48,690 nucleotides of DNA from DATKCF01 sp035513345 (GTDB lineage: Bacteria; Gemmatimonadota; Gemmatimonadetes; Longimicrobiales; RSA9). Positions 9,258 through 17,992 of this stretch are shown here, one piece after another (positions within the stretch are counted from its first letter, which is position 1; each line of letters begins with the position of its first letter). Where the stretch lies: NCBI GenBank assembly GCA_035513345.1, contig DATKCF010000168.1:1-48690 (forward strand), written 5' to 3'. The notes beneath the pieces were generated by a model, which was not told the origin of the DNA, did not search any database, and was given only the letters and a program-made list of their open reading frames with translations. The position numbers were made by a program, and so were the translations under genes.

Positions 9258-10528
9258 GGCATCAGCGCGGCAGTGAGTTCGTGCGCTGGCACGACGCGCG
9301 CAGGAGCGAGCGCAGCCGCGAGTTCGGCAAGACCGACATCATCGATGAAGTGCGCGTCGTCGTTCAGCGATTCCGCGGGCAGCAGAACAATGTCCGCCTG
9401 CGGACCACCGGCCTCGCGCACGGCGTCGAGGATGTCCATGCCGGCCAGTAGTCCCGCGGTCGTTACCGTCGAACCGAAATAGCCGTTGCGCACCGGCAGC
9501 GTCCGGATGGCGGCGCCCGTCGCTTCGGCCAGGCGTCTGCCGAGTGGCTCGATGACGCTCGCCATTCGCTGGCCCGTGATGACGGTCACTCGCCGCCCGG
9601 AAAGCCGAGGTACGTGCGCCAGCCCGTCTTCGAATGAATCGACGAACCAGCGGACGGCGCCAACGCCGTTCTCCGTGAGCGGCCAGTCATCGTAGTACGC
9701 CGCGTCCGGGACCCGCCGGCCGGCGATGAAGAACATCTCGTCAGCGGCATAGCACCAGCCAGTGCCGCGTTCCGCGAGAGCACGTTCCCGTGCTCGATCG
9801 ATGCTCGTCAGTGCATTGTCCGCGTCCGCAACTGTCAGCAGGCGAACGGGCCGGTCGATGTTGAAACGGGTGAGTCCGACGGGCACGACCGAAAGCGTGA
9901 GGATGCGCGGGCCGAGCGCCCACAGGTCGTCGATCGTGCGATCGAGGTGCTCGGCATCATTGAGGCCGGGACAAAGCACGACCTGTGTGTGGATGTCGAT
10001 GCCGCCTGCCGCAAGGCGTCGAAGTTCGTCGACGATCTCGCCGCCGCGCCGCACACCGAGCGCGGCCATGCGGACGGCCGGCTCGGTGGCGTGAACGCTC
10101 ACGTACAGAGGCGACAGACGCTGCTCGATCAGCCGCTCGAATCCGCGCGGCCCGAGGTTCGTCAACGTCACGTAGCTGCCGTACGTGAACGACAACCTGA
10201 AATCGTCGTCCTTCACGTAGAGCGACGGTCTCGCACCAGCCGGGTTGCCATCGATGAAGCAGAACGCGCACTTGTTGGCGCATTGTCTGACAACGTCCGG
10301 CACCGGCACGATGCCCACAGCCTCGCCGGCCGGCTTCTCGATATCGAAGATCGTGCTGCCGCCCGCGTCGGTCGCGATCTCGAGTTCGAGCCGCTCGTCC
10401 ACCTCGCGGAACCGGAAATCGATCGTGTCGCGAACCGGCGCGCCGTTGATGCGCACAACGCGCGAACCGACTTCGACCTCGAGATCCGCCGCAATGCTGC
10501 CCGGCACGACTTCGGCTACCCGTACCAT
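9254..10528 (-). CDS. DUF512 family protein with PDZ-like N-terminus and CX3CX2C motif
   Basis: A 424-residue protein of the DUF512 type, a conserved family of unknown function. An N-terminal PDZ-like segment (residues 1-50, VVPGSIAADLEVEVGSRVV) is followed by Cys83, Cys87 and Cys90 in CANKCAFCF, which match the radical-SAM cluster spacing. The SLYVKDDDFRLSFTYG and YVTLTNLG stretches and a C-terminal DUF512 domain come next. The ATG at 10528 has AAGG and AGGG upstream; the longer open frame to 10741 runs into larC. Co-transcription with der suggests a translation- or ribosome-linked role, but this is inference. Confidence 0.88.
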   Translation of the reverse strand: MVRVAEVVPGSIAADLEVEVGSRVVRINGAPVRDTIDFRFREVDERLELEIATDAGGSTIFDIEKPAGEAVGIVPVPDVVRQCANKCAFCFIDGNPAGARPSLYVKDDDFRLSFTYGSYVTLTNLGPRGFERLIEQRLSPLYVSVHATEPAVRMAALGVRRGGEIVDELRRLAAGGIDIHTQVVLCPGLNDAEHLDRTIDDLWALGPRILTLSVVPVGLTRFNIDRPVRLLTVADADNALTSIDRARERALAERGTGWCYAADEMFFIAGRRVPDAAYYDDWPLTENGVGAVRWFVDSFEDGLAHVPRLSGRRVTVITGQRMASVIEPLGRRLAEATGAAIRTLPVRNGYFGSTVTTAGLLAGMDILDAVREAGGPQADIVLLPAESLNDDAHFIDDVGLAELAAALAPARVVPAHELTAALMP

Positions 10529-10595
10529 ACCCTGCCTTGAGATCGGGGCGGCCGGAATCCGGCGCTCTTCGTTGTGCACTCGGGAGGATCCCAGA

Positions 10596-11792
10596 TCATA
10601 CCCCGGACCCGTCGATAGGTGGCGGCTCACCGGTACCGGCCATGTCCGTGTCGAACTGGCGTCTTGCCTCGACGGCAGTGAGGCCGAGAGCCTTCGCAGC
10701 CGCAATGACATCGTCGTACTCGGGCTTGGCGCGCGAGGCACCGCCCGGCAGTCGGACCCGCTTTCTGCGGATCCGCTGGCCTCGCCATTCCACGACCTCC
10801 TCGGTCCGCTCGAGCTGAGGCCGTTCGACCCTCCAGCGGCGGATCCCGATCGTCGAGGTGTTCAGGAACAGCGCGTCGATGACCGACTGCAACGCCGATT
10901 CGGGTGCAAGCACCTCGATGCGCAGCCCGGTCCGGCCCTTCTTCATCGAAACCGGCGATGACGTCACGTCCTGCGCGCCCGCCGCGAACACGGCCTCCTG
11001 CGCCCATGCCATGTACTCGGGCGTCATGTCGTCGATATCGGTCTGCACGATGTGGAGCGTTTCAGCGCTGTCGCTGATGCTGCCGGCAATCAGGCGCAGA
11101 CAGTTCGGGCGGTCATCGGGATCGCGCGTGCCGGCGCCGAACCCGGTCGCCTCGAGTGTGAAAGCCGACGGCGAGGGCCGCCCAGCCGTCAGTTCGGCGA
11201 GGATCGCCGCGCCCGTCGGCGTCGTGCATTCGCCGGCCAGGTCGAATCCTGTGAGTTCGATGCCATGCAGAATCTCGAGCGTGGCGGGTGCCGGCACCGG
11301 GAACCGGCCATGCTCGATGTCGATCCATCCATGGCCCATGGCAACGGGCCGTGTGCAGAACGCGTCGAAGCCCAGTTCCTCGACGCCCGCCATCGCGACC
11401 AGCACGTCGAGGATCGCGTCGAGCGCACCGACCTCGTGGAAATGGATCTTCTCGCGGGTCGTGCCGTGAACCTTTGCTTCCGCGTCCGCAATCCGTTCGA
11501 AGCAGCGCGCCGCTCGCCTGCGGACTGACTCCGGAGCGGGCGTGCGGTCGACGATCTCGAGCACATGCCGGAGGTGGCGGTGCGCGTGTTCGTGAGGCAG
11601 ATCGAAGGCGACGCGGCCGCAGGAGATACCGCGTCGCATGGCACGCTCGACGCGAACCTCGACACCCGCGAGCCCGAGCGATGCGACGAATGCGCGCAGC
11701 CAGTCGGCAGACAGTCCGAGATCGACGAGCGCACCGAGCGTCATGTCTCCGCTGATGCCGGCGAACGGATCGAATACGAGTACGCGCTTCAT
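10596..11792 (-). CDS. larC: Nickel-pincer cofactor biosynthesis protein LarC
   Basis: LarC inserts nickel into the pyridinium dithiocarboxylate mononucleotide cofactor first described for lactate racemase. The 398-residue protein starts MKRVLVFDPFAGISGDM, has the IHFHEVGALDAILDV metal-binding motif, TTPTGAAILAEL, and the C-terminal half with METD-like VQTDIDDMTPEY and KKGRTGLRIEVL. It is one continuous frame, unlike the frameshifted larC1/larC2 of Lactiplantibacillus plantarum. No larA, larB or larE is in the window. The ATG at 11792 is preferred over an upstream GTG because the protein family begins there. Confidence 0.93.
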   Translation of the reverse strand: MKRVLVFDPFAGISGDMTLGALVDLGLSADWLRAFVASLGLAGVEVRVERAMRRGISCGRVAFDLPHEHAHRHLRHVLEIVDRTPAPESVRRRAARCFERIADAEAKVHGTTREKIHFHEVGALDAILDVLVAMAGVEELGFDAFCTRPVAMGHGWIDIEHGRFPVPAPATLEILHGIELTGFDLAGECTTPTGAAILAELTAGRPSPSAFTLEATGFGAGTRDPDDRPNCLRLIAGSISDSAETLHIVQTDIDDMTPEYMAWAQEAVFAAGAQDVTSSPVSMKKGRTGLRIEVLAPESALQSVIDALFLNTSTIGIRRWRVERPQLERTEEVVEWRGQRIRRKRVRLPGGASRAKPEYDDVIAAAKALGLTAVEARRQFDTDMAGTGEPPPIDGSGV

Positions 11793-11850
11793 CGCCCGGC
11801 GGCGCCGCGATATTGCTTTGTCATCGACCACGTCCTCACTCGATGGTTCG

Positions 11851-13689
11851 TCACGCTTCGCGCCCCCGGTGTTCGGCCACCTGCCGCGCGAGCTCGCGCG
11901 AGACGCCGGGTACGGTCGCGATGTCGGCCGGCGACGCCGCGCGCAGCGCGCGTACGCTGCCGAAGTGCCTCAGCAGCGCCTTCCGGCGAGCCGGTCCGAT
12001 GCCCCGGATCTCGTTCAACTCGCTGGCCAGCGTTTTGGTCTGGCGGCGTTTGCGGTTGAATTCGTGCGCGAATCTGTGGGCCTCGTCCCGCATGCGCTGG
12101 AGCATGCGCAGCGCGCGGCTGGTGCGGGGCAACCGCAACGGGTCCGGGCGGCTGACAACGTAGACGTCCTCTTCACGCTTGGCCAGACTGGCGAATGTCA
12201 CGTCGGTCACGCCGCACACCTCGGCGGCGCGCACGGCTGCGGCGAGCTGGCCCCGGCCGCCATCGATCAGTGCGAGATCGGGCAGCGGACGCTGCTCGGC
12301 AATTCGCCTGCGGAAGTACCGCCCCACGACCTCGGCCATCGACGCGAAGTCGTCGTTCCCCCACTCGCCACGGATGCGGAACTTCCGGTACTCGCTCCTG
12401 TCCGGTTCGCCGTTGCGGAACACGATCGCGCTGCCGACGACTTCGTCGCCCTGCGTGTGCGAGATGTCGAAGCAGACGGCAAGGCGGGGCACGACCTTCA
12501 TGTCGAGCGCTTCCTGGACCTCGTACAGAAAATCATCGGCCCGCGTCGTCGCATCGCTGGCCATGACGGTTCGCTCTTCGAGCATGTGTCGAGCGTTCTG
12601 GTTCGCCAGCTCGATCAGCCGGACCTTGTCACCCCTCCGCGGCACGTGCGCGTCCACGTGTCTGCCTGCGTGCTGCGTCAGCATGGTGCCGACCAGGTCG
12701 CGGTCCTCGAAGTCCGACGGGAACAGTACCTCGCGCGGCAGATCGGCCAGGCCGGCTTCGCCGCGTCCGAACCAGGCGCGCATCGCGGCCGCACGCAGCA
12801 GTGTCGCATCCGCTTCGTCGCCGACGTTCGCAAAGAAGTCGACTTCGCGGCCGAGCAGCTTGCCGGAGCGGATGCGCAGTAGCACGGCGCACGCGATGTC
12901 GCCATCGCGCGCCACGCCGAGTACATCGAGATCGCGTTCGCGGACATCGAGCGCTCGCTGCCGCTGCTCGATGTTGTCGAGGCCCGCAAGCACATCTCGC
13001 AGCACGGCCGCTCGCTCGAAGTCGAGCGCCGCCGCCGCGCCCGTCATCGTCGCCTGGATGCGCTGCCGGACACCGCCCACCCGGCCGCCGAGTACCTCCA
13101 GCACCTCGCCGATCATCGTGCGATACGATTCGACGGACTGCAATCCGACGCACGGCGCAAGGCACCGACCGATATGATAGTCGAGGCACGGCCGGTCGGG
13201 CGCTTCCCTCGGCAGGTCGTAGCGGCAGCTGCGCACGGTGTACAGCCGCTTGATGACGTCCAGCGCCTGCCGCATCGCGTATACGTCCGTGTACGGGCCG
13301 AAGAAACGGCTGCCGTCGTTCGTCAGGCGTCGCGTAACGAAAACGCGCGGAAACGGTTCGGACAGCGTCACGCGGATGTACGGATACCGCTTGTCGTCAC
13401 GCAACCGGATGTTGAAGCGCGGCTTGTGCGACTTGATGAGATTCGCTTCGAGCAGAAGTGCTTCCGCTTCCGACCCGACCACGATCGTGTCCACATCCTT
13501 GACCCGGCGCACCATCTCGATGTTCTTGACCGACGTGGTGCCATCGGTCGCGAAATGGTTGCGGACCCGCGCGCGCAGCGAGTTCGCCTTGCCGATGTAC
13601 AGGATCTCGTCGTGCGCGTCCTTCAGCAGGTACACGCCCGGCCCTGTCGGCAAGTGCCTGAGTTTCCTGTCGAGCGATGCGGCTGGCAA
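11851..13689 (-). CDS. uvrC: Excinuclease ABC subunit C
   Basis: Dual-incision nuclease of nucleotide excision repair, 612 residues. The N-terminal GIY-YIG domain (GPGVYLLKDAHDEILYIGKA) is followed by four cysteines in SCRYDLP, PCLDY and RCLAPC, a UVR motif (ALDFERAAVLRD) that contacts UvrB, an RNase H-like nuclease domain (CFDISHTQG, ALIDGGRGQL) and C-terminal helix-hairpin-helix motifs. The apparent start is TTG with GGGGAG about ten bases upstream. Length and motifs are complete. Confidence 0.97.
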   Translation of the reverse strand: MPAASLDRKLRHLPTGPGVYLLKDAHDEILYIGKANSLRARVRNHFATDGTTSVKNIEMVRRVKDVDTIVVGSEAEALLLEANLIKSHKPRFNIRLRDDKRYPYIRVTLSEPFPRVFVTRRLTNDGSRFFGPYTDVYAMRQALDVIKRLYTVRSCRYDLPREAPDRPCLDYHIGRCLAPCVGLQSVESYRTMIGEVLEVLGGRVGGVRQRIQATMTGAAAALDFERAAVLRDVLAGLDNIEQRQRALDVRERDLDVLGVARDGDIACAVLLRIRSGKLLGREVDFFANVGDEADATLLRAAAMRAWFGRGEAGLADLPREVLFPSDFEDRDLVGTMLTQHAGRHVDAHVPRRGDKVRLIELANQNARHMLEERTVMASDATTRADDFLYEVQEALDMKVVPRLAVCFDISHTQGDEVVGSAIVFRNGEPDRSEYRKFRIRGEWGNDDFASMAEVVGRYFRRRIAEQRPLPDLALIDGGRGQLAAAVRAAEVCGVTDVTFASLAKREEDVYVVSRPDPLRLPRTSRALRMLQRMRDEAHRFAHEFNRKRRQTKTLASELNEIRGIGPARRKALLRHFGSVRALRAASPADIATVPGVSRELARQVAEHRGREA

Positions 13690-13712
13690 CGTGGATCGAC
13701 TCCCCGGTAGTT

Positions 13713-13732
13713 CACTCCGATCGACCGGAGTG
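13713..13732 (-). other. Inverted repeat between murJ and uvrC
   Basis: CACTCCG and CGGAGTG form a perfect 7-bp stem with a 6-base loop in the 60-base gap between the murJ stop and the uvrC start. No T-tract follows on either strand, so it is not a convincing intrinsic terminator. It could be an mRNA hairpin or a protein site. Confidence 0.35.
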
Positions 13733-13749
13733 GTACCCCGTTCGTTCCC

Positions 13750-15426
13750 TCAGGCGCCGCGTCGGCGGCCGCCTGACCGCCGCACAACGCGGCTGACCGT
13801 GTCGCGCACGCCCGGCACACCCAGCATTGTCGCGATCGCGAAATAGGCCGCGCCGTATGCTGGCAATACGATCAGCGCCACCACGAGCGGCGCCAGAGCG
13901 CCGAGCAGCGGGATCAGAACCAGCCGTACGGCTGCTGCGGGGATTGCGGCGGCAATCAGGAGTCGGATCAGAACCGTTGCGCCGGACTCGAGTCCGCCGA
14001 CCCTGCGTTGCATACCACGACGCAGGAGCGTCCACTCGATCCACGCCGCCAGGCCCGCACCGAGCGCAAGGCCTGCGGCACCGAGCGGCCGGGCGGTCTC
14101 GATGTCGCCCGTATTCGGCACGATCTCGAATGGCAGTACGATCGCGTACCTTTCGGCGACCAGCATGAACGTGCCGCCCATGGCCGCCGCGGCGAAAACG
14201 CGGATCCCCGCGTAGATCGCGGGCCGGCGAGTGTCCTGAAGCGCGTAGAACGCCGACGAGTAGAGTCGCGTACTCGTCGACGCGAACAGGCCGACGGTGT
14301 AGGCGGCAAGAACGATCCACACGATCAGAGTATCCAGGCGCTGGAACTGGCCGCCCTGGTAGATCGCTGCCACGATGACATCACCGATGGCGACGTAGCC
14401 GACCGCGCTCGGCACGACCAGTATCGCGATGCCGCGCAGGCCGCTCTCCAGCCTCTGGCGCAGCGCCTCGACAGGCCCGCCGGCCTGGCGCGACATCTCC
14501 GGCAGCTCGGCTGCGGCAACCGCCATGCCGAACAGGCTGACCGGCAGGACGTAGAACGTCTGCGCGAAGCCGAGCACGGCGACGGCGCCCGCGAACAGGT
14601 ACGATGCGAGCACCATGTCGACCCACGCGCTGATCTGCACGACACCGCGGCCCAGGATCGCGGGCCCCGCGTTGTCGAGCACTCGCCGCACTGCCGGCGA
14701 AGCGAGGTCGCCGATGCCGAGCGATCGCTCGAGCCGCAGCACCCACGGCAACTGAACGCCCAGCTGGAGCACGCCACCAGCGAACGCGCCCCAGCACGCA
14801 GCGACCACCAGGTCCGATCCCGTCAGGGTTCCGCCGAATGCGAACAGGGCCGCGATGATCGCCGCGTTCCATGCTACCGGCGCCGTGTACGAAACGAGGA
14901 ACCTGCGGTGGCTGTTCAGGATGCCGAGCGCCCATGCCGAAAGCACCAGGACCCCCGTCATGGGGAACATGATGCGCACCGCCCGGATTGTCACCGCCCG
15001 CAGTTCGCCGTCGAAGCCGGGGAAGAAGAATCGCACGATCAACGGCGCGAACGTGACGCCAATCAAGGCCAGCGCCGCGGCCGCGGCCAGAAGCAGCGCG
15101 AAGACCGTCCCCGCCAGTCGGCCCGCCGCGCGCCGGTCGCGCTCGAGCAGTTCCACGTACACCGGGATGAACGATGCGCTCAGCGTGCCTTCACCGAGCA
15201 GGTTCTGAAGTACGTTCGGCATGCGGAGCGCAGCGCGGAACGCAGATGCGAACAATGATGTCCCGAGATATTGCGCGAAGACCCGGTCCCGGATGAGACC
15301 GGCAATGCGACTCAGAAGGATTCCGGTCGCGACGATGGGTGCGGACTGCCGGACGGCCGGTCCCCCGGCACTCGACGTCGGGCCAGCCGCGTCCGTGACG
15401 TCGCCCGGTTCAGGACTTCCCGTCAC
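13750..15426 (-). CDS. murJ: Lipid II flippase MurJ
   Basis: Inner-membrane MOP-superfamily transporter that flips the peptidoglycan precursor lipid II. The 558-residue protein has the family's first helix (LLSRIAGLIRDRVFAQYLG), the AFRAALRMPNVLQNLLGEG loop and about 14 hydrophobic spans. The frame is open to 15609, but the GTG at 15426 is the best start: it overlaps the end of the upstream small-protein gene by 17 bases and leaves the usual short cytoplasmic N-terminus. Codon use matches the neighbours. Confidence 0.94.
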   Translation of the reverse strand: MTGSPEPGDVTDAAGPTSSAGGPAVRQSAPIVATGILLSRIAGLIRDRVFAQYLGTSLFASAFRAALRMPNVLQNLLGEGTLSASFIPVYVELLERDRRAAGRLAGTVFALLLAAAAALALIGVTFAPLIVRFFFPGFDGELRAVTIRAVRIMFPMTGVLVLSAWALGILNSHRRFLVSYTAPVAWNAAIIAALFAFGGTLTGSDLVVAACWGAFAGGVLQLGVQLPWVLRLERSLGIGDLASPAVRRVLDNAGPAILGRGVVQISAWVDMVLASYLFAGAVAVLGFAQTFYVLPVSLFGMAVAAAELPEMSRQAGGPVEALRQRLESGLRGIAILVVPSAVGYVAIGDVIVAAIYQGGQFQRLDTLIVWIVLAAYTVGLFASTSTRLYSSAFYALQDTRRPAIYAGIRVFAAAAMGGTFMLVAERYAIVLPFEIVPNTGDIETARPLGAAGLALGAGLAAWIEWTLLRRGMQRRVGGLESGATVLIRLLIAAAIPAAAVRLVLIPLLGALAPLVVALIVLPAYGAAYFAIATMLGVPGVRDTVSRVVRRSGGRRRGA

Positions 15427-15694
15427 CGGGTGGCAGCAATTCTTCCGGTGCCGGGCGTTCCTCGAGCAGGCGCTGGAGGAACTGCGCTTCTTCTTCGAGC
15501 CGGTGCACGACCTGCGTGAGGCGGTCGACATCGCCCTCGAGGGAGGCGACCCTGCCCGGCAGCGTACCCGCCTGGTCCTTGTCACCCTCGAGACGCGACG
15601 CGATCGCACGGCCGACCTGCGAGTCGAGCACGACAGCCGTCAGCGGTATCAGAAGTGCGATCGCGAGCAACAGCAGCACACCGAGCAGCGCCAT
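15410..15694 (-). CDS. Small single-span membrane protein with coiled coil
   Basis: A 94-residue protein of no named family. Residues 2-23 are a strongly hydrophobic helix (ALLGVLLLLAIALLIPLTAV). Residues about 48-80 have a heptad-like pattern (VASLEGDVDRLTQVVHRLEEEA) consistent with a coiled coil, followed by a Pro/Glu-rich tail. It overlaps murJ, so translational coupling is likely. The architecture resembles division or envelope scaffold proteins only in outline. No strong ribosome site precedes the ATG. Confidence 0.7.
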   Translation of the reverse strand: MALLGVLLLLAIALLIPLTAVVLDSQVGRAIASRLEGDKDQAGTLPGRVASLEGDVDRLTQVVHRLEEEAQFLQRLLEERPAPEELLPPGDGKS

Positions 15695-15837
15695 GGATTC
15701 AAGTTATTCCGCCATCGAGGATTACGCCAACCCATTGCCGGGTGGTCGAGTGCATGATCCGGGCCGCTCACCCCGGCCCGGCAGACGCCAGTCCGACTGT
15801 CGCGGATCCGGGATGGCCATTCCGGATTCGCTCACCT
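15695..15837. other. Intergenic region between bshC and the small membrane protein, with two inverted repeats
   Basis: This is one of the longer gaps in the minus-strand cluster. It holds a near-perfect 22-base palindrome at 15806-15827 (core ATGGCCAT flanked by ATCCGG and CCGGAT, one G-T mismatch), eleven bases past the bshC stop. A second inverted repeat at 15759-15781 has 7-bp arms CCGGGCC and GGCCCGG with a 9-base loop. The second could act as a weak terminator for bshC, although no T-tract follows. The palindrome looks more like a protein-binding site. Confidence 0.4.
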
Positions 15838-17517
15838 TCAACCGCAGTCTACACCCGGCCAGTCGGCCGCCCGGCGGTCGAGCGGGGCATCCATTGCCGC
15901 CGCAATGTCGCGAAGCAGGCCCGGACCGTAGCGGGCAAGGTACGGCAGCGCATTGAGGCCGCGTTCCTGCGGTGCGCCATCGGGGTGCAGGTTGAGCGAC
16001 ACTCGCCGCAGCTGGCGGATCTCATCACCTCGCCGTTTCTTGAGGTGTCCGACGATCTTGCGCTCGGTCGTCGCGACATCGATGAGTGCGCGGTTCCGCT
16101 TCCCTGCCACCCACTCCCGCAGCGTCGGATCGATGGCCGCGGCGGCGCTCGCCAGCTCGTCGTACTCGCGTTCGATGGTCGCCCGCAGCCGTTCCAGCCC
16201 GCCCGTCACCGATTGCGGCAACCCGGATTGCACGACTTCGGTCGTGATCTCGTGCAGCGGCCGCGCGAAGTCGGCCGGCTCGAAGCCGAACTTGTCGAGC
16301 AGTCGCCGGATCCGTGGTTCCACGATCGTCACGCCATGTCTGGGAACGACGATCGGCGGTTCGACACCGTGCGCCTTGAACAGACAGCCGATCTGCGCGA
16401 AGTAGCTCGCTTCACCGGGACCGGCAACGTACGCAACTGTCGGAATCAGCGCTGACTCGACGACGGGCCGCAGGAACACGTTGGGCGAGAATCTGGCCGG
16501 CTCGTCCGCCAGCAGCCGTTCCAGCTCCGCCGACGAGAACGACCGGCGTGTTCGACGGAGCTGCCACCCACGTTCCGCGCGGGTCAGGCGGTCGCGGCCA
16601 TCAGCCTCGTGCATGAACACGTTGGCCGCATCGTCGGATACCGTGACCTGCTCGTGATAGCCGGCCGCCAGCAACCTGTCGGTCTGCGCACGCAACAGCA
16701 GCGCATTCGCCGGCGAGTCCGCCACTTCACGTGCAAGGATCGGTGCCGCCGCCGTCTTGAGCGCCGGGTGCGCTGCATCGATGAGTGCCAGGTCGAAACC
16801 GGCGAGCAGGCCGCGCATGAGTGTGCCGAACGCGGCGGCCATCGTAGCGCCGGGACGGTACGCGTCACGCACCAGCCGGCGAAGCGGCGATGAGAACTCC
16901 GTGTCCGCGAGCACGCCGGCGAGATCATCGACCACGCTGCCGATCTCTTCCGGCAGCGCGCGTTCGGACATCGGCACGCGCGGAGCATCCTCGGGGTCAT
17001 CGAGCGCGAGGCGTCGCACATCATCCGAAGCATCAACCACGGCGGTGTGATTGACTTCCGCCCAGTCATGGTCGTCCGACGCGATCCAGAAGATCGGCAG
17101 AACAGGCTCGCCGAGCTGTGACTCGAGCGACTCTGCCAGCCGTACCGCCGACAGGATCTTGTACACCGTGTAGAAGGGCCCGCCGAACAGGCCCGTCTGC
17201 TGGCCGGTCGTGACGGCCAGACCTCGGCCCGCCAGCACCTCGCGCAGTTTCGATTCGGCCACACCGCTCGTCGGGACGAACGCGTCGGACAACCGTGCGC
17301 GCAGGTCAGGCCGCAGCCTTGCATGGACCGCGTCCGCCTTGCGGCGGAATGCGTCCGGATCGCGGAAATGCCCGGCGTAGAACGGCGCGAGTGCGGGTGC
17401 GCCGGCAACGAGGTCACGAATCAGGTTCGAGCCACCCGGCCGTCCGATGTGCAGCTCGAGTCCGGTCTGCGGACCGATCACACTGCCGCGCGGCGATGCA
17501 CTGGCGGGCGCGCTCAA
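15838..17517 (-). CDS. bshC: Bacillithiol biosynthesis cysteine-adding enzyme BshC
   Basis: Putative ligase that adds cysteine to GlcN-malate in the last step of bacillithiol synthesis. The 559-residue protein shows the family motifs VTTGQQTGLFGGPFYTVYK, PIFWIASDDHDWAEVNH and, near the C-terminus, RKIVGHLKKRRGDEIRQL. The open frame starts with TTG overlapping the rlmH stop (TTGA); a GTG at 17483 is an alternative. No bshA or bshB is in the window, so the full pathway must lie elsewhere if it operates. Confidence 0.93.
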   Translation of the reverse strand: MSAPASASPRGSVIGPQTGLELHIGRPGGSNLIRDLVAGAPALAPFYAGHFRDPDAFRRKADAVHARLRPDLRARLSDAFVPTSGVAESKLREVLAGRGLAVTTGQQTGLFGGPFYTVYKILSAVRLAESLESQLGEPVLPIFWIASDDHDWAEVNHTAVVDASDDVRRLALDDPEDAPRVPMSERALPEEIGSVVDDLAGVLADTEFSSPLRRLVRDAYRPGATMAAAFGTLMRGLLAGFDLALIDAAHPALKTAAAPILAREVADSPANALLLRAQTDRLLAAGYHEQVTVSDDAANVFMHEADGRDRLTRAERGWQLRRTRRSFSSAELERLLADEPARFSPNVFLRPVVESALIPTVAYVAGPGEASYFAQIGCLFKAHGVEPPIVVPRHGVTIVEPRIRRLLDKFGFEPADFARPLHEITTEVVQSGLPQSVTGGLERLRATIEREYDELASAAAAIDPTLREWVAGKRNRALIDVATTERKIVGHLKKRRGDEIRQLRRVSLNLHPDGAPQERGLNALPYLARYGPGLLRDIAAAMDAPLDRRAADWPGVDCG

Positions 17518-17987
17518 CCTTCGCCCTTGTGGTAGGGTTCACGCCGAACGATCGTGCCCGCGCGGTACAGTTGTTCGGCGAGAACGAGTCGGGCAAGGTC
17601 GTGCGGAAGCGTCAACGTGGACAGTCGCAGCCGACGTTCGGCCGTGCGCAATGCGTCGGTCGACAGGCCGAGCGCGCCGCCGATCAGGAACGCCGCGCCC
17701 GGCTGCGCGCCCGTCGCCATCGCGTCGAGCATCCGCGCCAGCCTGCTCGATGACAACGGGTCACCCGTCCGTGTGAGGGCGAAGATGCGGTGGCCGGACG
17801 GCACGCGCTCGAGCGCGCGCTGCGATTCCGCGGCTCGCACGGCCTCGTCGTTGCCGTGCGAGCCCCGTTCCTGACGCACTTCGATGAACTCGAGCGGCCA
17901 GTACCGCACTGCACGACGTTCGTATTCGCCTATCGCTTCCGCCAGCAGCGCGCCCGGCTTGCCCACTGCAATGACCGTCAGCTTCAC
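17514..17987 (-). CDS. rlmH: 23S rRNA pseudouridine-1915 N3-methyltransferase RlmH
   Basis: SPOUT-fold methyltransferase acting on helix 69 of 23S rRNA. The 157-residue length from the GTG at 17987 matches the family. Diagnostic parts are VKLTVIAVGK at the start, FLIGGALGL in the SAM knot, and the C-terminal LSTLTLPHDLARLVLAEQLY ending in PYHKGEG. The position usually occupied by Asp or Glu in the GGADG-like loop is Leu here, a minor variation. It follows gdh by five bases and overlaps bshC. Confidence 0.95.
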   Translation of the reverse strand: MKLTVIAVGKPGALLAEAIGEYERRAVRYWPLEFIEVRQERGSHGNDEAVRAAESQRALERVPSGHRIFALTRTGDPLSSSRLARMLDAMATGAQPGAAFLIGGALGLSTDALRTAERRLRLSTLTLPHDLARLVLAEQLYRAGTIVRREPYHKGEG

Positions 17988-17992
17988 CAGGA

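Noticed and set aside
8025..9482. A 485-codon plus-strand frame
   Set aside because: It is antisense to der, whose two GTPase domains are intact.
14008..15258. A 416-codon plus-strand frame
   Set aside because: It is antisense to murJ; the product is rich in Arg/Gln/His and has no domain.
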